Assembly (NCBI GenBank): GCA_038277395.1
Contig: CM076196.1
Coordinates: forward strand, 89,345,786-89,409,785
DNA length: 64,000 bases
Source: Dryocosmus kuriphilus
Taxonomy: Eukaryota > Arthropoda > Insecta > Hymenoptera > Cynipidae
Direction: 5' to 3'
Shown here: piece by piece, positions 1-13,012 of the stretch
Numbering within the stretch: position 1 is the stretch's first letter
Layout of the letters: each line of letters begins with the position of its first letter
The notes under the pieces: generated by a model
Seen by the model: only the letters and a program-made list of their open reading frames with translations
Told to the model about the DNA's origin: nothing
Databases searched by the model: none
Translations under genes and position numbers: made by a program

Positions 1-451
1 AATAGCAGTTTTAAGCAGAAAAAAGTAGCCAATCCTGAAAAAATCACCTTTTTCACTAAATTGTTTATAACAAAACAAAAAATAAATTTATTTATCTAAT
101 ATTACTGGAAATTGTTTTTAGAGTATTTCTACACCGATTTTAGTTTTACTTTAATAAATAAAAATTTTTTTCACAAAATGGTGTCTTTGTAGCAAATTTT
201 TAACTTTCGTTCTTAAATAAAAATTTTTTAAATCGACGATCACAGACTTATGCAAAATTTAATAAGTTTTCACTTAAAAAAAGAAAAATGAACCTCGCAT
301 AAAATTTGCAAGGTGCAGACTGATTTGTCCATGGGACTTTTTTTGGTCCCAATGTGTGATATATCACACGATAACTGCTGATGATAACATATTACTTCAC
401 CGTTTTCACTTCACGACTTCATCAAACTCATTAAGTCAGTGTTAACAAACA

Positions 452-459
452 ATTATTAT

Positions 460-502
<43 letters not shown>
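452..502. repeat. (TTA)n microsatellite
   Basis: An almost uninterrupted run of TTA/ATT trinucleotides of about 50 bases. The poly-Tyr stretch in the plus-strand frame here is only a translation of this repeat. Nothing else is recognisable in 1-1300, which is AT-rich and has no convincing coding frame. Confidence 0.95.
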
Positions 503-1319
503 GTACTCAAACCACCTCATCATGGCAATGTACTCAGAGAACTCACTTCCAACTTTCACATTTTAAAGTTTTATTATTATTCACAATGCCTATTTAAACT
601 AATTCAAATTGGCCATTATGGGCCTCTTGATTTTATTACCATCCATTTTTTCTCTTACAAGATACATTTGAGTAATGACAATTTTGGAATTTTTTACCTT
701 TTTTACCTTTTTACTCTCAAACAAAAAATTACAAAATCTGTTCCAAACCTTCTCTGACAACATGACTCCAAAAAATTTAAACTCAACGTATTTTTGATTT
801 TAACTTATTTACTGTCTGGTGAGGACTCTCAGCTGAGTGATGAAACGTTACTTTAAACATTAAACTTTTTGTCTGGATGTGTTGATATCTTCTTTTTACT
901 ATTGAAATGAAATTTTAATAGCTTGACAACTCCCAGTCTTCATTCTGTGCCGTGATTACTGGGGCTGTGTTCTTTTCTTATGTCCAAATAATCGTGTCCT
1001 ATATTTCTCGCAAAAAAAGGTCCTAAGAGCAAATTAAACTTTTTTTATAAAAAAGAATTTATATTTTGTTACGGAAAAAATATTTTCGTCAAAAGTCAAT
1101 AATCTTTTTACGCACTAAACGTTGAAACAAAGAGCAGTGTACCGAGGCCTAAACCTTTAGCGATTAGCCTCGTTCCGTGATTCATCGCTAGCGACTACAG
1201 AAACGATTTTCTAAAATCTATTTGCACAAATTTTGTATATAAGTAAAGTAACTTTTACAACGAGCACTGTCCAAAGTTACCTAAAAATATACTGTTAGTG
1301 TGTTTTAAATAAAATAAAA

Positions 1320-1613
1320 TGGTATGGTCTCTGAGCCTCGAAAGACTATAACCGCACAACCGGCTTCGCTAACAGCGCATTGCCTAACATAAGTTGTGTT
1401 TCTAGAACAGAGTATCTTCAGGGTGGGGTGTTCAGTTCCACGCCGTCCCAAGATCATCGTGGCGATCCGAGTGCAGGCCTTACCGGTAATAAACACGGGG
1501 GCGCATCTCTTCTCGAGCCACGATGGAGCACGGCTGACTTTCGTGTTCGAAGTGCGGAGAGCGGGACTCGAACCCAGGACTTTTCCGGGTGAGAGTCGGG
1601 CGCTCTGCCGACG
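1320..1613 (-). mobile_element. tRNA-related SINE-like element
   Basis: This GC-richer island stands out from AT-rich flanks. On the minus strand 1,613-1,554 reads like the 3' two thirds of a tRNA: a D-arm piece GGCAGAGCGC, an anticodon-arm-like block and a clear T-arm/B-box GGTTCGAGTCC (1,574-1,564). The acceptor stem and first half of the D arm are missing and the anticodon stem pairs poorly, so this is not an intact tRNA gene. An unrelated body of about 230 bases follows and ends in an ATTTTATTTTATTT tail, which is the layout of a tRNA-derived SINE. A decayed tRNA pseudogene is the alternative. Target-site duplications were not identified. Confidence 0.5.
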
Positions 1614-1639
1614 AAATTCTTATTTGTGACATGTATATC

Positions 1640-2859
1640 AAAATCGTAAGATCACTAGGACCTACACGATCATGGGACGTTCACCTTACGTTTTCTACAT
1701 TTTAAATTTAACTTTTAGTTCTTTCATTACAGAGAATAAATTAATTCGTGAACATATCGAAAGGGCGTAATTGAATGTAACACTAAAAGAAGAAATAAAA
1801 GAAATGTGAATCGTCAGGAGTGAATTTATTATTTATTTTTTACTTTTATTATCAGATAATTTAAAACATGTAACGAAATTAAGAGTTAAGAATATTAAAA
1901 ACATTGTTGTAACTCGGTTTGGACGAAGGTCAATGGGCTGATCCATAATAATTTATCTTATGTGATCGAAAATATCATTGATTAAAGCAACTATTTTACA
2001 ATTATTTTCTTTTTATTAATAGATATGCTTTTTACAGATTCATTTGCAGTCCATTGTTTTTTTTATAAAATGAGAATTTTACATTGCAAATTAGAGAAGC
2101 GACTTTCTCGGGTTCTCTCGTTAAAATAATAATTACTGTTCCACGGCCTCTTATTCGCCGGCAATTTCGTTCAAATGGGTTCCATCCTCACGTTAATAGG
2201 CATAAAGTACTTATCGTTATGTTGTTACACGCTCACTCCTAGTGTCTCATAGACACCCTATGTATGCTATATCGACGAAGATCCTTCCTCCTATTGCAAC
2301 CCCTCACTCTGTAGCGCCGTAAACGATTTACAATAACAACAACTCGTTTTACCCTGTGTACAACCGGTAGTTACATCTAGATAGGCGAGGACATGAGTAT
2401 GGGGAACAAAGTTCTATGTTTCACAATATATGCATAGAGTTTATGAACCCGATGCTTCAGAGGCGCTTTTCTCTAATAATATACATACCATACAATGTTC
2501 TGTCACGGACGGAAGATGCACGCGCACTGTAACTTATACAAAGTTCACTGAGGAGGAAAGACAATCAGTTAACTTTTACTTCACTACAAACATAAGGCTT
2601 GGCTTTCTCAGAAAATATTGCCAGGTAATCTTTATAATCCTTACAGGTAAAATAAAGTAGAAAATATTTTATATAAAAGACTAGCGAAATCTATAAAATT
2701 GTAAGTAGAAGCAATAGTAGTTTTGCCGATTTATTTTTAAAACGCATTTGTATCATTCCAAAGATATTTGTAAAATCAGCTGAGTGAACACTTCAGGAAT
2801 TTGGTAGAATTTTTAGAATACAAAATAATAGATTTTTTTGAACACAAATATATTTCATA
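1640..2859. other. Unassigned AT-rich DNA
   Basis: No coding exon with convincing frame and splice sites is visible. The patch 2,100-2,400 is less AT-rich than its flanks and could be an untranslated or regulatory sequence, but there is no motif to name it. Confidence 0.4.
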
Positions 2860-4440
2860 AATCACGATTTCACTTGAATTCAATTTGAATTGAATTAAAC
2901 TCACATAATGTAGTCACTGTAATATGTGATAATAATACGTAAAATAATAATATGCAATACTGTAGTATGAAATGTTTAAATGTATTTTTAATTCACTTTG
3001 AGGATGCGATGTATTTCTCTAAACGCGCTTGAAAATCATTTAAATTTTCGCGACTTAGTTTTGAATTTAGTTGAATGTAGTTAAAATCGCAGTTAATTCC
3101 TAAAATCACATTGAATTCAACTAATTCTTTAAAAGTTAAAGCACTTGAGTTCAGCTGACCTAATTTTAATTTGGTAAAGTTGACTTGAATTTAATTTCAG
3201 TTGTACCGAATTTACTTGAGAGTTGAAATAACTTAATTGTTTTAAAATTTACTTGAATATATTATTTTCACTTTAACAACTTAAATTCATATCAAATATC
3301 TATGCAAATTTATTTGAATTGAATTCTATTTACTTAAATTTACTTTGACAGAGTTTGTCTCAATATAAGTCAGTGAAATGTAATTGAATTGACTTTAATT
3401 TCCCTGAATTCAGTGTAATTTACTTCGGAAAGTTAAATTCAATCAAAATTCACAGGAATTCTCTTTAATTTACTCGAACTTACTATAGAAGCTACTTTCA
3501 TTTACTCGAATTTTGTCTACTTTATGAGCTAAGTTGAATGCAATGGAATTCTCTTTAACAGATTTGAATGAAAATGAATTTTTGCCGATTTCACTTGAGT
3601 TTCAGTGAATTGCATAGAAATGATTTAAATTTAATGAAATAATGACTTAAATTTAGTTAAAATTAACTAATTTGATATTTGAATAAACTTTAATTTTGCA
3701 TAATTTACATACATAGATTTAAACGGAATTAAAGAAAAATTTAATGAACTTTAAAATCTTATTTTTAAAATCTGTATTTAAACTCACACATGGAATCATC
3801 TGAAATGGAATTAAAATCAATGAATTCATATGAATTCAATTCAGCTTGCTCAATTTAGTATAAATCCTTTCAGTTTAGTACAATGCATTTAAGTTTAGAA
3901 TCTTTCTCTTGTATTCAGAGAGAGTTATTTGAATGGACACAAATTTGTTTAAAATTAACATTTTACCCCAATTCAGTTTGAATTGAATACGATTCATTTC
4001 AATTTAGCTTCAGTGAGTTGAATTCAGTGGAATTCTCTCAGTTTGTTAAAATTATCTTTATTTCACGTAAATTTACTAGAGGTAAGTTGACTTCATTCGA
4101 ATTTAGTCAAATTTTCTCGGATCAAGTTGAATTTAAGGGATCAGGAATCCATATAGAATTTAGTTAAATTACAATAAATTCCATACATTTCAACTGAATT
4201 TGAGTGAAGTGCCTCGAAATGGATTGAATTTCGTTGAAATCGTTCAAATTTAGTTGAACTTCGTAAATTTTTTAAAAATTAACTTTTATTTTTCAGAATT
4301 TATTTAAATATACTTGAACGAACTTGAATCCACTTGAATTCATTTAAAATATAATTCGTTTTAATTTAGTTAAGATTCATTTGAGTGTAGTATAATTCTG
4401 TTAAAGTGAATGAAAATATATGAAAATTAGTGCTTCGATA
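2860..4440. repeat. Degenerate GAATT-rich repeat field
   Basis: About 1.6 kb built from countless variants of short units such as TTGAATT, TTTAGTTGAATT and GAATTCAATT. No constant period or intact monomer can be read, so it looks like a very old, mutated simple or satellite-like expansion. All frames carry frequent stops. A similar but weaker field lies at 37.69-38.43 kb. Confidence 0.7.
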
Positions 4441-6221
4441 TCCTGACTTGAATTTTTCTACATTATATTATTATTAGAAAAAATTATTCTCAAATTTAAT
4501 GTTCAGCATGTTTAGCCCAGTGCTTGATGTAAGAGAATCAAGTTTTCGACTGAAATTTGAAAATATTTCACATGATTCAGCAAAGAAATAGATTATGAAT
4601 AAATTAACAATAAAAGAATAATCTAAAGAGCTCATAACTTCTTCGTTCAGGAAGAAAATCGTTTATGAAATTCTTAATATCATAGATTAAAGAATCAAGA
4701 TTTTAGCTTAATTAAAAAAATCTTTTCGCATGACACAATTATAAAAAATAGATTATCAATAAATAATGAACAAATATATTAACACTAAAGCGTATAATAA
4801 AAATTTGGGCACGTGCGTGAGTCTCCTAGCTTCAAGGGCTTCAGAACTGAAATAAAATTTCTTGTAATCTGTACATTAGTGCTATACGTTTGCCTCAAAA
4901 GCGCCGAAGCGTCGCGCACAGCAGTGAGCGTGGAACGGAGTATTGCACAGGATTAATTACAATCGTTGACAATAAGTTCAACGTAACAAAAATCGAATAA
5001 CGTCGTTAGGTTTTGTTTTATTACTTCATATAAACACGCTAATAACTAAGATAATTCTTACGCGGTACACTGTATACTATTTATATCTTTTTACACCACT
5101 AGTACGTATTAGCTTTCAATAATAATCATCTGTACAAGTTTAATTTGTAATTTTTTTACACTTGTTACACAGCGCGCATTGATGCGTTATGAGCTATTTA
5201 CTTTATCGAGTAACAGTTCCGAAGGATGGCGCGACTTTTCGAGGTTGAAGAAGTGCGATTATAAATTCACTGACTGTATGCGGCAACTGAGCATCAAAAA
5301 GTATTTTTTGAATATATGCATTTATTTATAACAAATATAACAACAGATTTATAAATGGGCATGGAAAAAGGCATTCGGCGGTAATTCCAGACTTACTTTT
5401 CCAGGCCTATTTCGTGTATTTTATGAACTGAAAGATATTACTTTGGAAGACGGAAGGAGTTTAATAAACGTAAAAAAGAATGCTAGGGATTTTTGGCGAG
5501 TAAGAAGTTTTCTGTGTAAGGAAATTGTGGGAAAAGTATCTTCGCGATTGTATAGGGGTATGTCCTTCTTAGACTAGCGCCCTGAGACGTAGATAGTAGA
5601 TTGATCCCAGAACACACCTGGCACGGAAATAAATTTACGAGCATCCTAGTAAGAATAAATGATTGAAACCTTCAGGAAATACATCTTTTGTTGAAAATTT
5701 CGAATTGCTGTTCTTTGAAGTTTATTGGATATTTTCAAAAAGACACAAAGGTGATCTAATTCGGTCATAAAAAACTTTATAACCTCTTGTTTACTTCAGA
5801 AGGGGGAAAAGGAGATTTAAGATTTCAAACTGTAAAATCCTTTCTTCTGATATGAAAATCAAGCTTATCTGTTAAAAAATTTTCATTTTTTTTTCTACTT
5901 TTCGAATGAAAAGTAATTAATTTTTTTCAAACAGTATTGTGCGACAGATTTTGATATTTCAGAGGACTAAAAATTAATGTAGGTTCCTCTCGAATTTTGA
6001 TGAATTTTGGATAAATAAGTTTCATTTAAAGTAATAGAAAAGCGTGGTTTCTCTTATTGTTACCAGGATGATTGTGATTTGAATCGTTTTATTCCGCGCT
6101 TATGTACAAAATATTAATATTTATATATGTATTTAAAGAGGCGACTTCATACCGATCGAGTCGTATTTACTTCCTGGGTACACTAATGATGGCACTTTGA
6201 AGGACGCGAGAAAGAGTGCTT
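4441..6221. other. Unassigned DNA downstream of the minus-strand exon
   Basis: No gene is recognised. It lies 3' of the stop codon at 6,222 on the minus strand, so its right part may be 3' untranslated sequence of that gene. Patches around 4,850-4,990 and 5,370-5,640 are slightly GC-richer but have no coherent frame. Confidence 0.4.
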
Positions 6222-6404
6222 TTAGAGAAGTTCCTCGTTGTCGTCAGAAATACCGTACATCTGGGGCCTTCGTTCTAGCAGCTGTTGTTGTTGTTGTGTC
6301 CGATTCTGCAGCAGAGCGATGCTTGCAGCTTTATAGTTTATAGGCCCATACGATCGGTAGTCGACGTCAGCGTAATCCAGGTCAGAAAATTCCGGCTTGA
6401 AAGG
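6222..6404 (-). CDS. Terminal coding exon, Tyr-motif and poly-Gln tail (unnamed gene)
   Basis: A short exon supported by its signals. On the minus strand a pyrimidine-rich acceptor (TTCTCTCTGCTCCCAG) ends just before 6,404, followed by 60 sense codons and a TAA at 6,224-6,222. The exon is exactly 183 bases and begins in phase 0. The peptide has the acidic tyrosine motif DLDYADVDY near its start, a run of five glutamines near the middle, and an acidic end DDNEELL. The YADV motif recalls YAEL/YADL motifs in the exon at 13 kb, so both may be alternative or successive ends of one cytoplasmic tail. No folded domain, signal peptide or membrane segment is present. I do not recognise the protein. Confidence 0.7.
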   Translation of the reverse strand, partial: PFKPEFSDLDYADVDYRSYGPINYKAASIALLQNRTQQQQQLLERRPQMYGISDDNEELL

Positions 6405-9400
6405 CTGGGAGCAGAGAGAAAAGTTTGGAATTTAGAGCAGTCGTAGAAAGGAATACTGCAGTGATTTACAGAGCTTTTCAACTAAAATGAAATTGCTTCC
6501 CATTATTAAGAAACTGTACATAGGGTTATTTGTATGTAAATTTTTTAAATTAATAAAACAAGGGTTGGGGCCCAATTAGGTTTGGTCTAATTAAACCAGT
6601 ATTTTAGGAATATTCCAAACATCTTCAAATCTGGATGTAAATTCTAAGGAAATTAATGGATATTACAATAGCAACTCCCCTGTCCCACATGAAAATAAAA
6701 TTCCCCACGAAGAGTGAAGCAAAAAAACGCCATTTTGAGAAAATTCAACAAATACTAATACACTAAAGTAATTTTTTCTTTGTTTCAGAATCGTGAAACA
6801 ATAACAGAAAGTTTTAGTACAGACAACGTTTGCTGAATTTAATGCCAGGATTTAATTTTGAAGTATAGCAATGTAAAATTATCCATTTTTATTGAGAAAG
6901 TACCCACTGTGAAAGAATCTAGCCCTTAAAATAAAGCTCAGAAATATAGGGTATGAAAATTCTCAAATTCATTAAATCATTCGATGATAGTCAAAAAAGC
7001 TGGTCAGTCACTGGCATTACATAGGTGTTTCTTAAAAAACATTGAAATGCCCAAAAATAAGTTTTTCTTAAAATTTTGTTGATCCTTTATTTTTTTAGAG
7101 GCCTATTTTGAAATCCTTTAAACCTTGCGAAACTATTTACTTTTGGTAGTGAGAAAATTATCAAAAATTTTTTTGATTCAAAAAGAGATTTTATGAACAG
7201 TTCAAAAAATTCTAATTAGAAGAAAAATCTTTAAATCTTGTATTATTATTTTCTTTAAAAAATTCTAATTTTAAAACGTATCCACCATAATATTAGTACT
7301 TAATACAAATAAGAGTTCTTTTTTCAAATTATTAAGTCAAAAAGTAGAGCAAAATTTAATGAATTTTAATGTTTAAATTCTACAGTTCTTTCTAGGAACT
7401 GATACTAATTGAAGATATTAACATCTAAAAAATAAAATCTATTGTGGTAGATATTTGAAATCAAAATAACAACAAAATTTATTTGAATATTGTGTAACAC
7501 CTATTGTAAATCCCTTACACATTTTTTTGTGAACTTTTAATGCCTTAAAGTTCATTTAAAAAAAAATGTTATATACTTTTCAATGTAATTTTCACGATTT
7601 CTCAACAAATCTAAAATTATTAAATTGCAATTGGGCTCTCATCAAATGGGAAGCCTTTCCAACTCCTTCAATTCCTCGTCAATTTTTCGGAACGAATAGA
7701 TGTACATAGCTTAAGATTATATCTTATTTACGAATTTTGATTAGTGAAAGTATCACTAAAACCATGCCAAACAAAACAAAAGCATTTTTTAGTGCAGTTC
7801 AATCTTAGTTACGAATAAAAAATACTGACCTCGAAATGCGCTATATCATAGATTCTTTAATTAAAACGAATATGGATTAATTTCAATTGATTCAAATTCA
7901 ATTTTGGAAATATTTAACATACAGCGTATCCTTGCATTATTCTTTCTGATGATAATAAATAATCTTGCATAGATTATTTATCAGTCTGATAGTTATCAAA
8001 ATTTGCGAAAAAGTGCATGTGGAAGGGAACTTGCTACGTAACTCAAAAGCCTCTATAATAAAAAATCGCAAAAATATTCCGCAGAAAAAAATCTCAGTGA
8101 AGCATAAATATTGTTTAAAATACTGCGGTATCAAACAATTTTACGTAGATAAGCGTATTAAATACTTCATTTAATTAATCTCAAATAGATATAAAATTAA
8201 TAATCAAAGCGTTAATTAAAATTTAATTGGTTGAGAGTTTTTAATAAATTTATTTAAAAATTATTATTGCCATACCTGCCTTGCGAAAAGGCTAGCCATG
8301 AATATGTATAAAAACAAATTTTATTTCAATATGTGGAAGAGAATCAGAGGTTCCTTTCGTGACAGTATTTCTGTTCATTACATTTCACAGTGATAATAAA
8401 TATTGACCGTAGCCCAACTTCACGACTCGTAAAGATAGTGGTTAATATTTGAGCGTAGCAAAGCGAGTATTAGGAAACTAGCGAACGAAATACGGTTCTA
8501 GTGGATTGTACGCTATAAAACTTCCTACAACCTTACCCAGGCTGCATGTATACAATAAATTTTCTAACTCTTACGAATAAAATGAAATTGATGCTTTCTT
8601 CGGACAGTAAACTCATATTCGTATATTCTTTAAATCCAATAATAAAAGCATTAAAATCAGTTTAAAAGTACCAGGGAAAAGTGTAGCTGCCACGCCAAGT
8701 GGATGAAAATGCAAAAGAAAAGTCAAATTGAAGAGGTAGGAGAAAAAAGAACGTGAGATTTTCATGGTTACTTTCTCGACTGAAGTAAAATAGCTTTTGA
8801 TTCGAAAAAAGGGTTCTAAAAATAAGCCAAAGGCAGGAGTGAAAGAGAGAAAACTGAAATTCCAAACTCAGCTACTTTTATGCGAACCATGGCAGGTTTA
8901 AAGTATTTTGTGCAGTTTCGGAAAATAGTAGTAAAATATAATTCTGTTCAGAAAATGTATAAAAAGCTTTTGCACTAAGCCATATCGTAGAAACTGTAAA
9001 AGATGATTTAATATTACAATATTCTGAAGAAGCAGCATCACAAATTAGTCAACCTTCTAATTTTGTATTATCAAGTTAATGACTTTTTCAATAATCACAT
9101 TTATATTTATGAAACTTTCATACGTATAAAGTTAATGAATTATTTTTAATTTGAATACCGAAACATGCAAAAACTTTTGATGAATATATTAATAAATTTA
9201 AAATAAATTTGATGGAATTAATCAGGGAAAAGCATCAACTTCGGAAATATTCAATCAAAATCAGAAGATTTTCATATTAAAACTGCTAGGCAGAAGGGTA
9301 ATTCAAATATAAAGGACGAGCTTTACAATTATGTACCTACAGTCAATCATAGAGATCGCAACTTCTTCTAGTAAATATACGTGTCGCTCATTTTCGGTGG

Positions 9401-10119
9401 ACCCTCCTATGAACAGACAGTGAGATATAATTTTCAAGAGTGGTTCTACTCAAAATAATTTCTATCTAAGTGGAAGATCATATGGTTACGACTTGGTCAG
9501 AGTGTAATCGTTAACTCGGTTCAGGGAAATGAATACTAGTGCATGAATGTTGCTACACTGTCATTTTCTGTATCCATTTTATAGAATATAGAGGCTTTTG
9601 AGTATAATCGTTCTCCTTTTAGAACAGGGTTCATGAAACCTAAAGTAAAAAAAATGATTCAGTGCTTGCAGTTTAGATACAGTAAACATAGTTATGGTTT
9701 GAAAGTTCAGGATCGAGAAGTAGATAATTTCTAAAATCTATGAACAACGTTTGCTACTAAAACAATTGTAATCCATTTACTTTAAATCATAATTCAAAGA
9801 TCTCTATTGAAAAAATTATATTTTTCTATGGGGTTCAGGAACTAACTGTTGCCAATCTTTTAAAATGCTTCTTGCTTGGTATAAAACATCTTTCCATACG
9901 AAAAATTGATTAAAAAGTGTTTATAGTGCTCACCACTCTTTAAATTAATTTTTTGATTTACACGAATAAAAAAAGTCGGACTATAATAGCAAGAAAATTT
10001 TGTAGCAGGTTTCATTTCTGTTATCCTAGTGCAAAATTCATACATTTTAGGCAGGGATCACTTCATGCTAAAAAAAGTAAAAAGTTTCATGATTTTATAG
10101 CAGCTTGTGAGAATAGCTC
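6405..10119. other. Unassigned AT-rich DNA, probable intron
   Basis: Between the terminal exon (6.2-6.4 kb) and the inverted repeat at 10.1 kb there are only short frames with AT-biased composition and no domain. It is probably intron of the minus-strand gene if the 6.2 kb and 13 kb exons belong together. No element could be named. Confidence 0.4.
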
Positions 10120-10292
10120 GCACTTCACGGTGCTATGGTTGTAAGAAAACTCATCCTATTTCAGCAAGAGTTAACTTGCAACCAAGCCACGTGCAACGCC
10201 GGTGGGGGCGGCCTAACATTTCCGTTTCAAGAGCACTCTTGTTGAAATAGGATGAGTTTCTTGCAACCACAGGCAAGGTGAAGTCGTGCATT
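10120..10292. repeat. Imperfect inverted repeat (foldback)
   Basis: Two arms of about 50 bases (10,120-10,172 and 10,231-10,285) are inverted copies, sharing for example CTCATCCTATTTCA against TGAAATAGGATGAG. They enclose a GC-rich loop of about 58 bases. It could fold into a long hairpin and may be the core of a small MITE. No target duplication was found. Confidence 0.65.
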
Positions 10293-11441
10293 TCACACAT
10301 GAAATGAGCATTGCTCTGACGGCATATAACTCTAGCAATAATGACATGCGCTTCATTTTTTTATGGTATAAGACATTTGATGCGAAAAATTCATGAGTTG
10401 ATGCCAATAATAGTAGAACTTCATGCCAATTTTGCACATTCAAGTTCCTTGCTTTAATAAGGAGAACTCAGCTTACAATAGCCAGATTTTTTTCTCCGTA
10501 TAACCGGGGAAAAATCTGCTTCCTATAGGAACTGAAAATGTGATAAAAAAAAGTTTTAGGGAGAAGGAGAGAAGAAAAATTGTTTGTAAACGCACGGGTT
10601 ATCATTGTGCTTTTGTTTGGTTTTACGAGTCTAGATACAATAAAAAAATAAATGCAAGCAAAATTGAGAGCAGTCGGTTAATGGTTTTAAAAGGCAGTCT
10701 TGCGTGGAGTGATACTAGTTGTGGGTTTGGGAGAAATGGAATAGAGTTTCGTGTTACGATCGATTTTCTAAAATCAGGTAGAGTGAATGAGGTTTATCAG
10801 GTAAAACTGGATGTAGTTAGTGTTCCTGGATAAACCTACTTTAGACCATTTGACTTCGAATTACGAATTTCTAGCTCACGTAATGTAATTGTTATTGCTT
10901 GCTCAAATGCATCCAGAATCAGAGAATTAGATTAACAATCCTATTTACAAAACATAATGTATTTTGGGTTCAACTCCAGACACTTTATAGTATAATAAAT
11001 AACAATCTATTATAATCAGAAGATGAATTTATTATTACACCAATTGGACGATTAGTAGATAAATAAAAATTATTAGATAAAAACATAAAAGTACCGTCCA
11101 AAAATCTGGAAAAGCCACCTTTAATTAATATATTTTTCATACAACTTTACACAAAGTAACGGTTTCTCTATCACCTATCTTCGAACGGTTAGTGCTGGAA
11201 CTACTAGCGTCATTTTTGTTTTTTTGGGCATTCAAAAAGAAAAAAAATAGTTCTTATTTAATTTATAAATCGGAAAATATTTGGATTTGTAAAATATTTT
11301 CTACAGAACCTATATTTTACGAACTTTTACAAAGTTGTTTTTTGCGATCACCCCGAAAATCGCGTGGATTGTAAAAATAAGGTGGTCGTTTGATTCAGCG
11401 TTAAGAAAAAATAGTGAAATCATGTAACCGCTTCCGTTATA
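10293..11441. other. Unassigned AT-rich DNA
   Basis: A plus-strand open frame (10,540-10,833) opens with GTG, has no domain or splice context and AT-rich composition, so I do not call it a gene. Nothing else is recognisable. Confidence 0.4.
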
Positions 11442-12224
11442 GGCGTCGTCCATAAATGACGTCACTTTCTTTTACCGAGTGGAGAGGGTGGATGTCACGG
11501 AAATTGAAATGTTTAAAATCATATCTGCACAAAATTTTTCTAATAAATTCTAAGTATGAAATATGCAACACTCAGTAATAACGTCACGTGACAATTGGAA
11601 TCCCCTCTGTTTTTCATTTTCTATTAAAATGTGATCTTAGGATAATTTTTTTTTAAAACATTTTTTTTTATACCTCGGTCGAAAGTACTATCTCCGGCAT
11701 CGATTTAAAGGCTGAAAGCCTAAGATTTGTGTATTGGTGGGATTACATGCACGCCCTCTGTAACAATGGGAGCAAAAAATTTGATTGTGCACTCCGATAC
11801 TTGAGACTGCCTTTTGTTTTTATGTATAACCTGAAAGCTGCATGGTTGGAATTTCTCAGTGTTTCTTTTATGCGTCAGTGTCATGGAAATATTATTAACA
11901 ATTTTTATAATTCATGTACTGATTATGAAACTGTGAAAAAGAAAAATATGCAATAAGAAAGCTTTGTAATAAATAATATGATAATTTTACATTATAATTA
12001 TTTTGTAATAAATTATATAAGTGTGTTTTATTTATAACATAAGAAAAGACATGTTTATAAAATTGAATTTATTTCTTTTAAAAAAGCGTGATTATATTTG
12101 GCTTTTTATATGTATTTGATGCCTGCCCCCGACCAGCAGCACTCGCTCCGCTAGTGCTTGCGAATGTCGGGGCAGGCATCAAAAACATGCATCGCAAAAT
12201 TTGCAACACAGAAAAATAAGTGAA

Positions 12225-12255
<31 letters not shown>

Positions 12256-12672
12256 AAAAAATTCGAAGCTTTGTGGGTGTCCGAAAAAGGCGCTGAAGTG
12301 AGGAACAAAAGTTAAACATGACCGCATAACGGGCTGTCTGCTGGAACGCGTTAGCATTATTTATAAAAATAATTTAAAATGTATTTCGTAAATGTACTTT
12401 CGACCGGCTATAAAGAAAAATAGTATACACCAAACAGGCAAGAGGTTGAAAGCCCTGACTTCGCGACATGATGCCCGAGGAGAAGAACTTTCTGCCCTTG
12501 TAGTGTAATATACTATTAATATAAAATGAAAAACAGGGGGGGTTCCAATCGTGACGCGACGTTATTCAAAGGAAGGGGGGGGGGTATTTATAATAACTTA
12601 TTGTGACAGAGGTTAAGGGGAGGGGGTGTAAAATGTTCCTAAAAAAACGTGACCTTATTTGTGTTCGACGTC
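11442..12672. mobile_element. Foldback MITE, about 1.2 kb, GTCGTCCATAAATGACGTCA-type ends
   Basis: The ends are inverted copies: the left starts GGCGTCGTCCATAAATGAC and the right reads as its diverged complement near 12,672. Further matching pairs lie inside: the block around 11,577-11,640 (GTCACGTGACAATTGGAATC) pairs with 12,500-12,560, and GGTCGAAAGTAC at 11,679 pairs with GTACTTTCGACC near 12,397. This nested symmetry identifies a non-autonomous inverted-repeat element. No transposase is visible. It lies beside the 13 kb exon. Confidence 0.7.
12118..12180. repeat. GC-rich hairpin inside the MITE
   Basis: A compact inverted repeat of about 63 bases begins GATGCCTGCCCC and ends GGGGCAGGCATC, with further pairing inside (CAGCACTCG against TAGTGCTTG). 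It is much more GC-rich than its surroundings, so the hairpin should be stable in DNA or RNA. A separate (GA)n run lies at about 12,222-12,251. Confidence 0.7.
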
Positions 12673-13012
12673 ATAAAAAATTCCTACACTCACTTATAGC
12701 GTGATTTTTCATTTCAAAAATTGGTTTTCCCAAAGATCTTCAAAAACTGACAGGTAAAAAATGGAGGTTAGATTTAAGCATGAAAAACCGCTTCGGAAAT
12801 GATGTATCCCCACTTTAATAAATGATTCTCAATTTCTTCTTGTTGTCCAAAGATACCTATACAGATAGTCCACTCCCTCAGACAAAGTAATTCAAGTACT
12901 TCTTTTTTGAGTTTGCATAAGAAAAAAATGAGGTCTTTGTGTAAAAGTGTGTATATATACTATGTGTAAGTAAAGTATCGATAAAATTGAGCACAAAGCT
13001 GGCGTCTCATAC

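Noticed and set aside
458..757. 99-residue open frame starting with poly-Tyr
   Set aside because: It is a translation of the (TTA)n microsatellite followed by AT-rich DNA, with no domain.
1554..1613. Functional tRNA gene
   Set aside because: The acceptor stem and part of the D arm are missing and the anticodon stem mispairs.
10540..10833. 97-residue plus-strand open frame
   Set aside because: It starts with GTG, has no domain, no splice signals and AT-biased codons.
11729..12357. Short open frames on both strands inside the 11.4-12.7 kb foldback
   Set aside because: They fall wholly within a non-autonomous inverted-repeat element and the (GA)n run, with no transposase motif.
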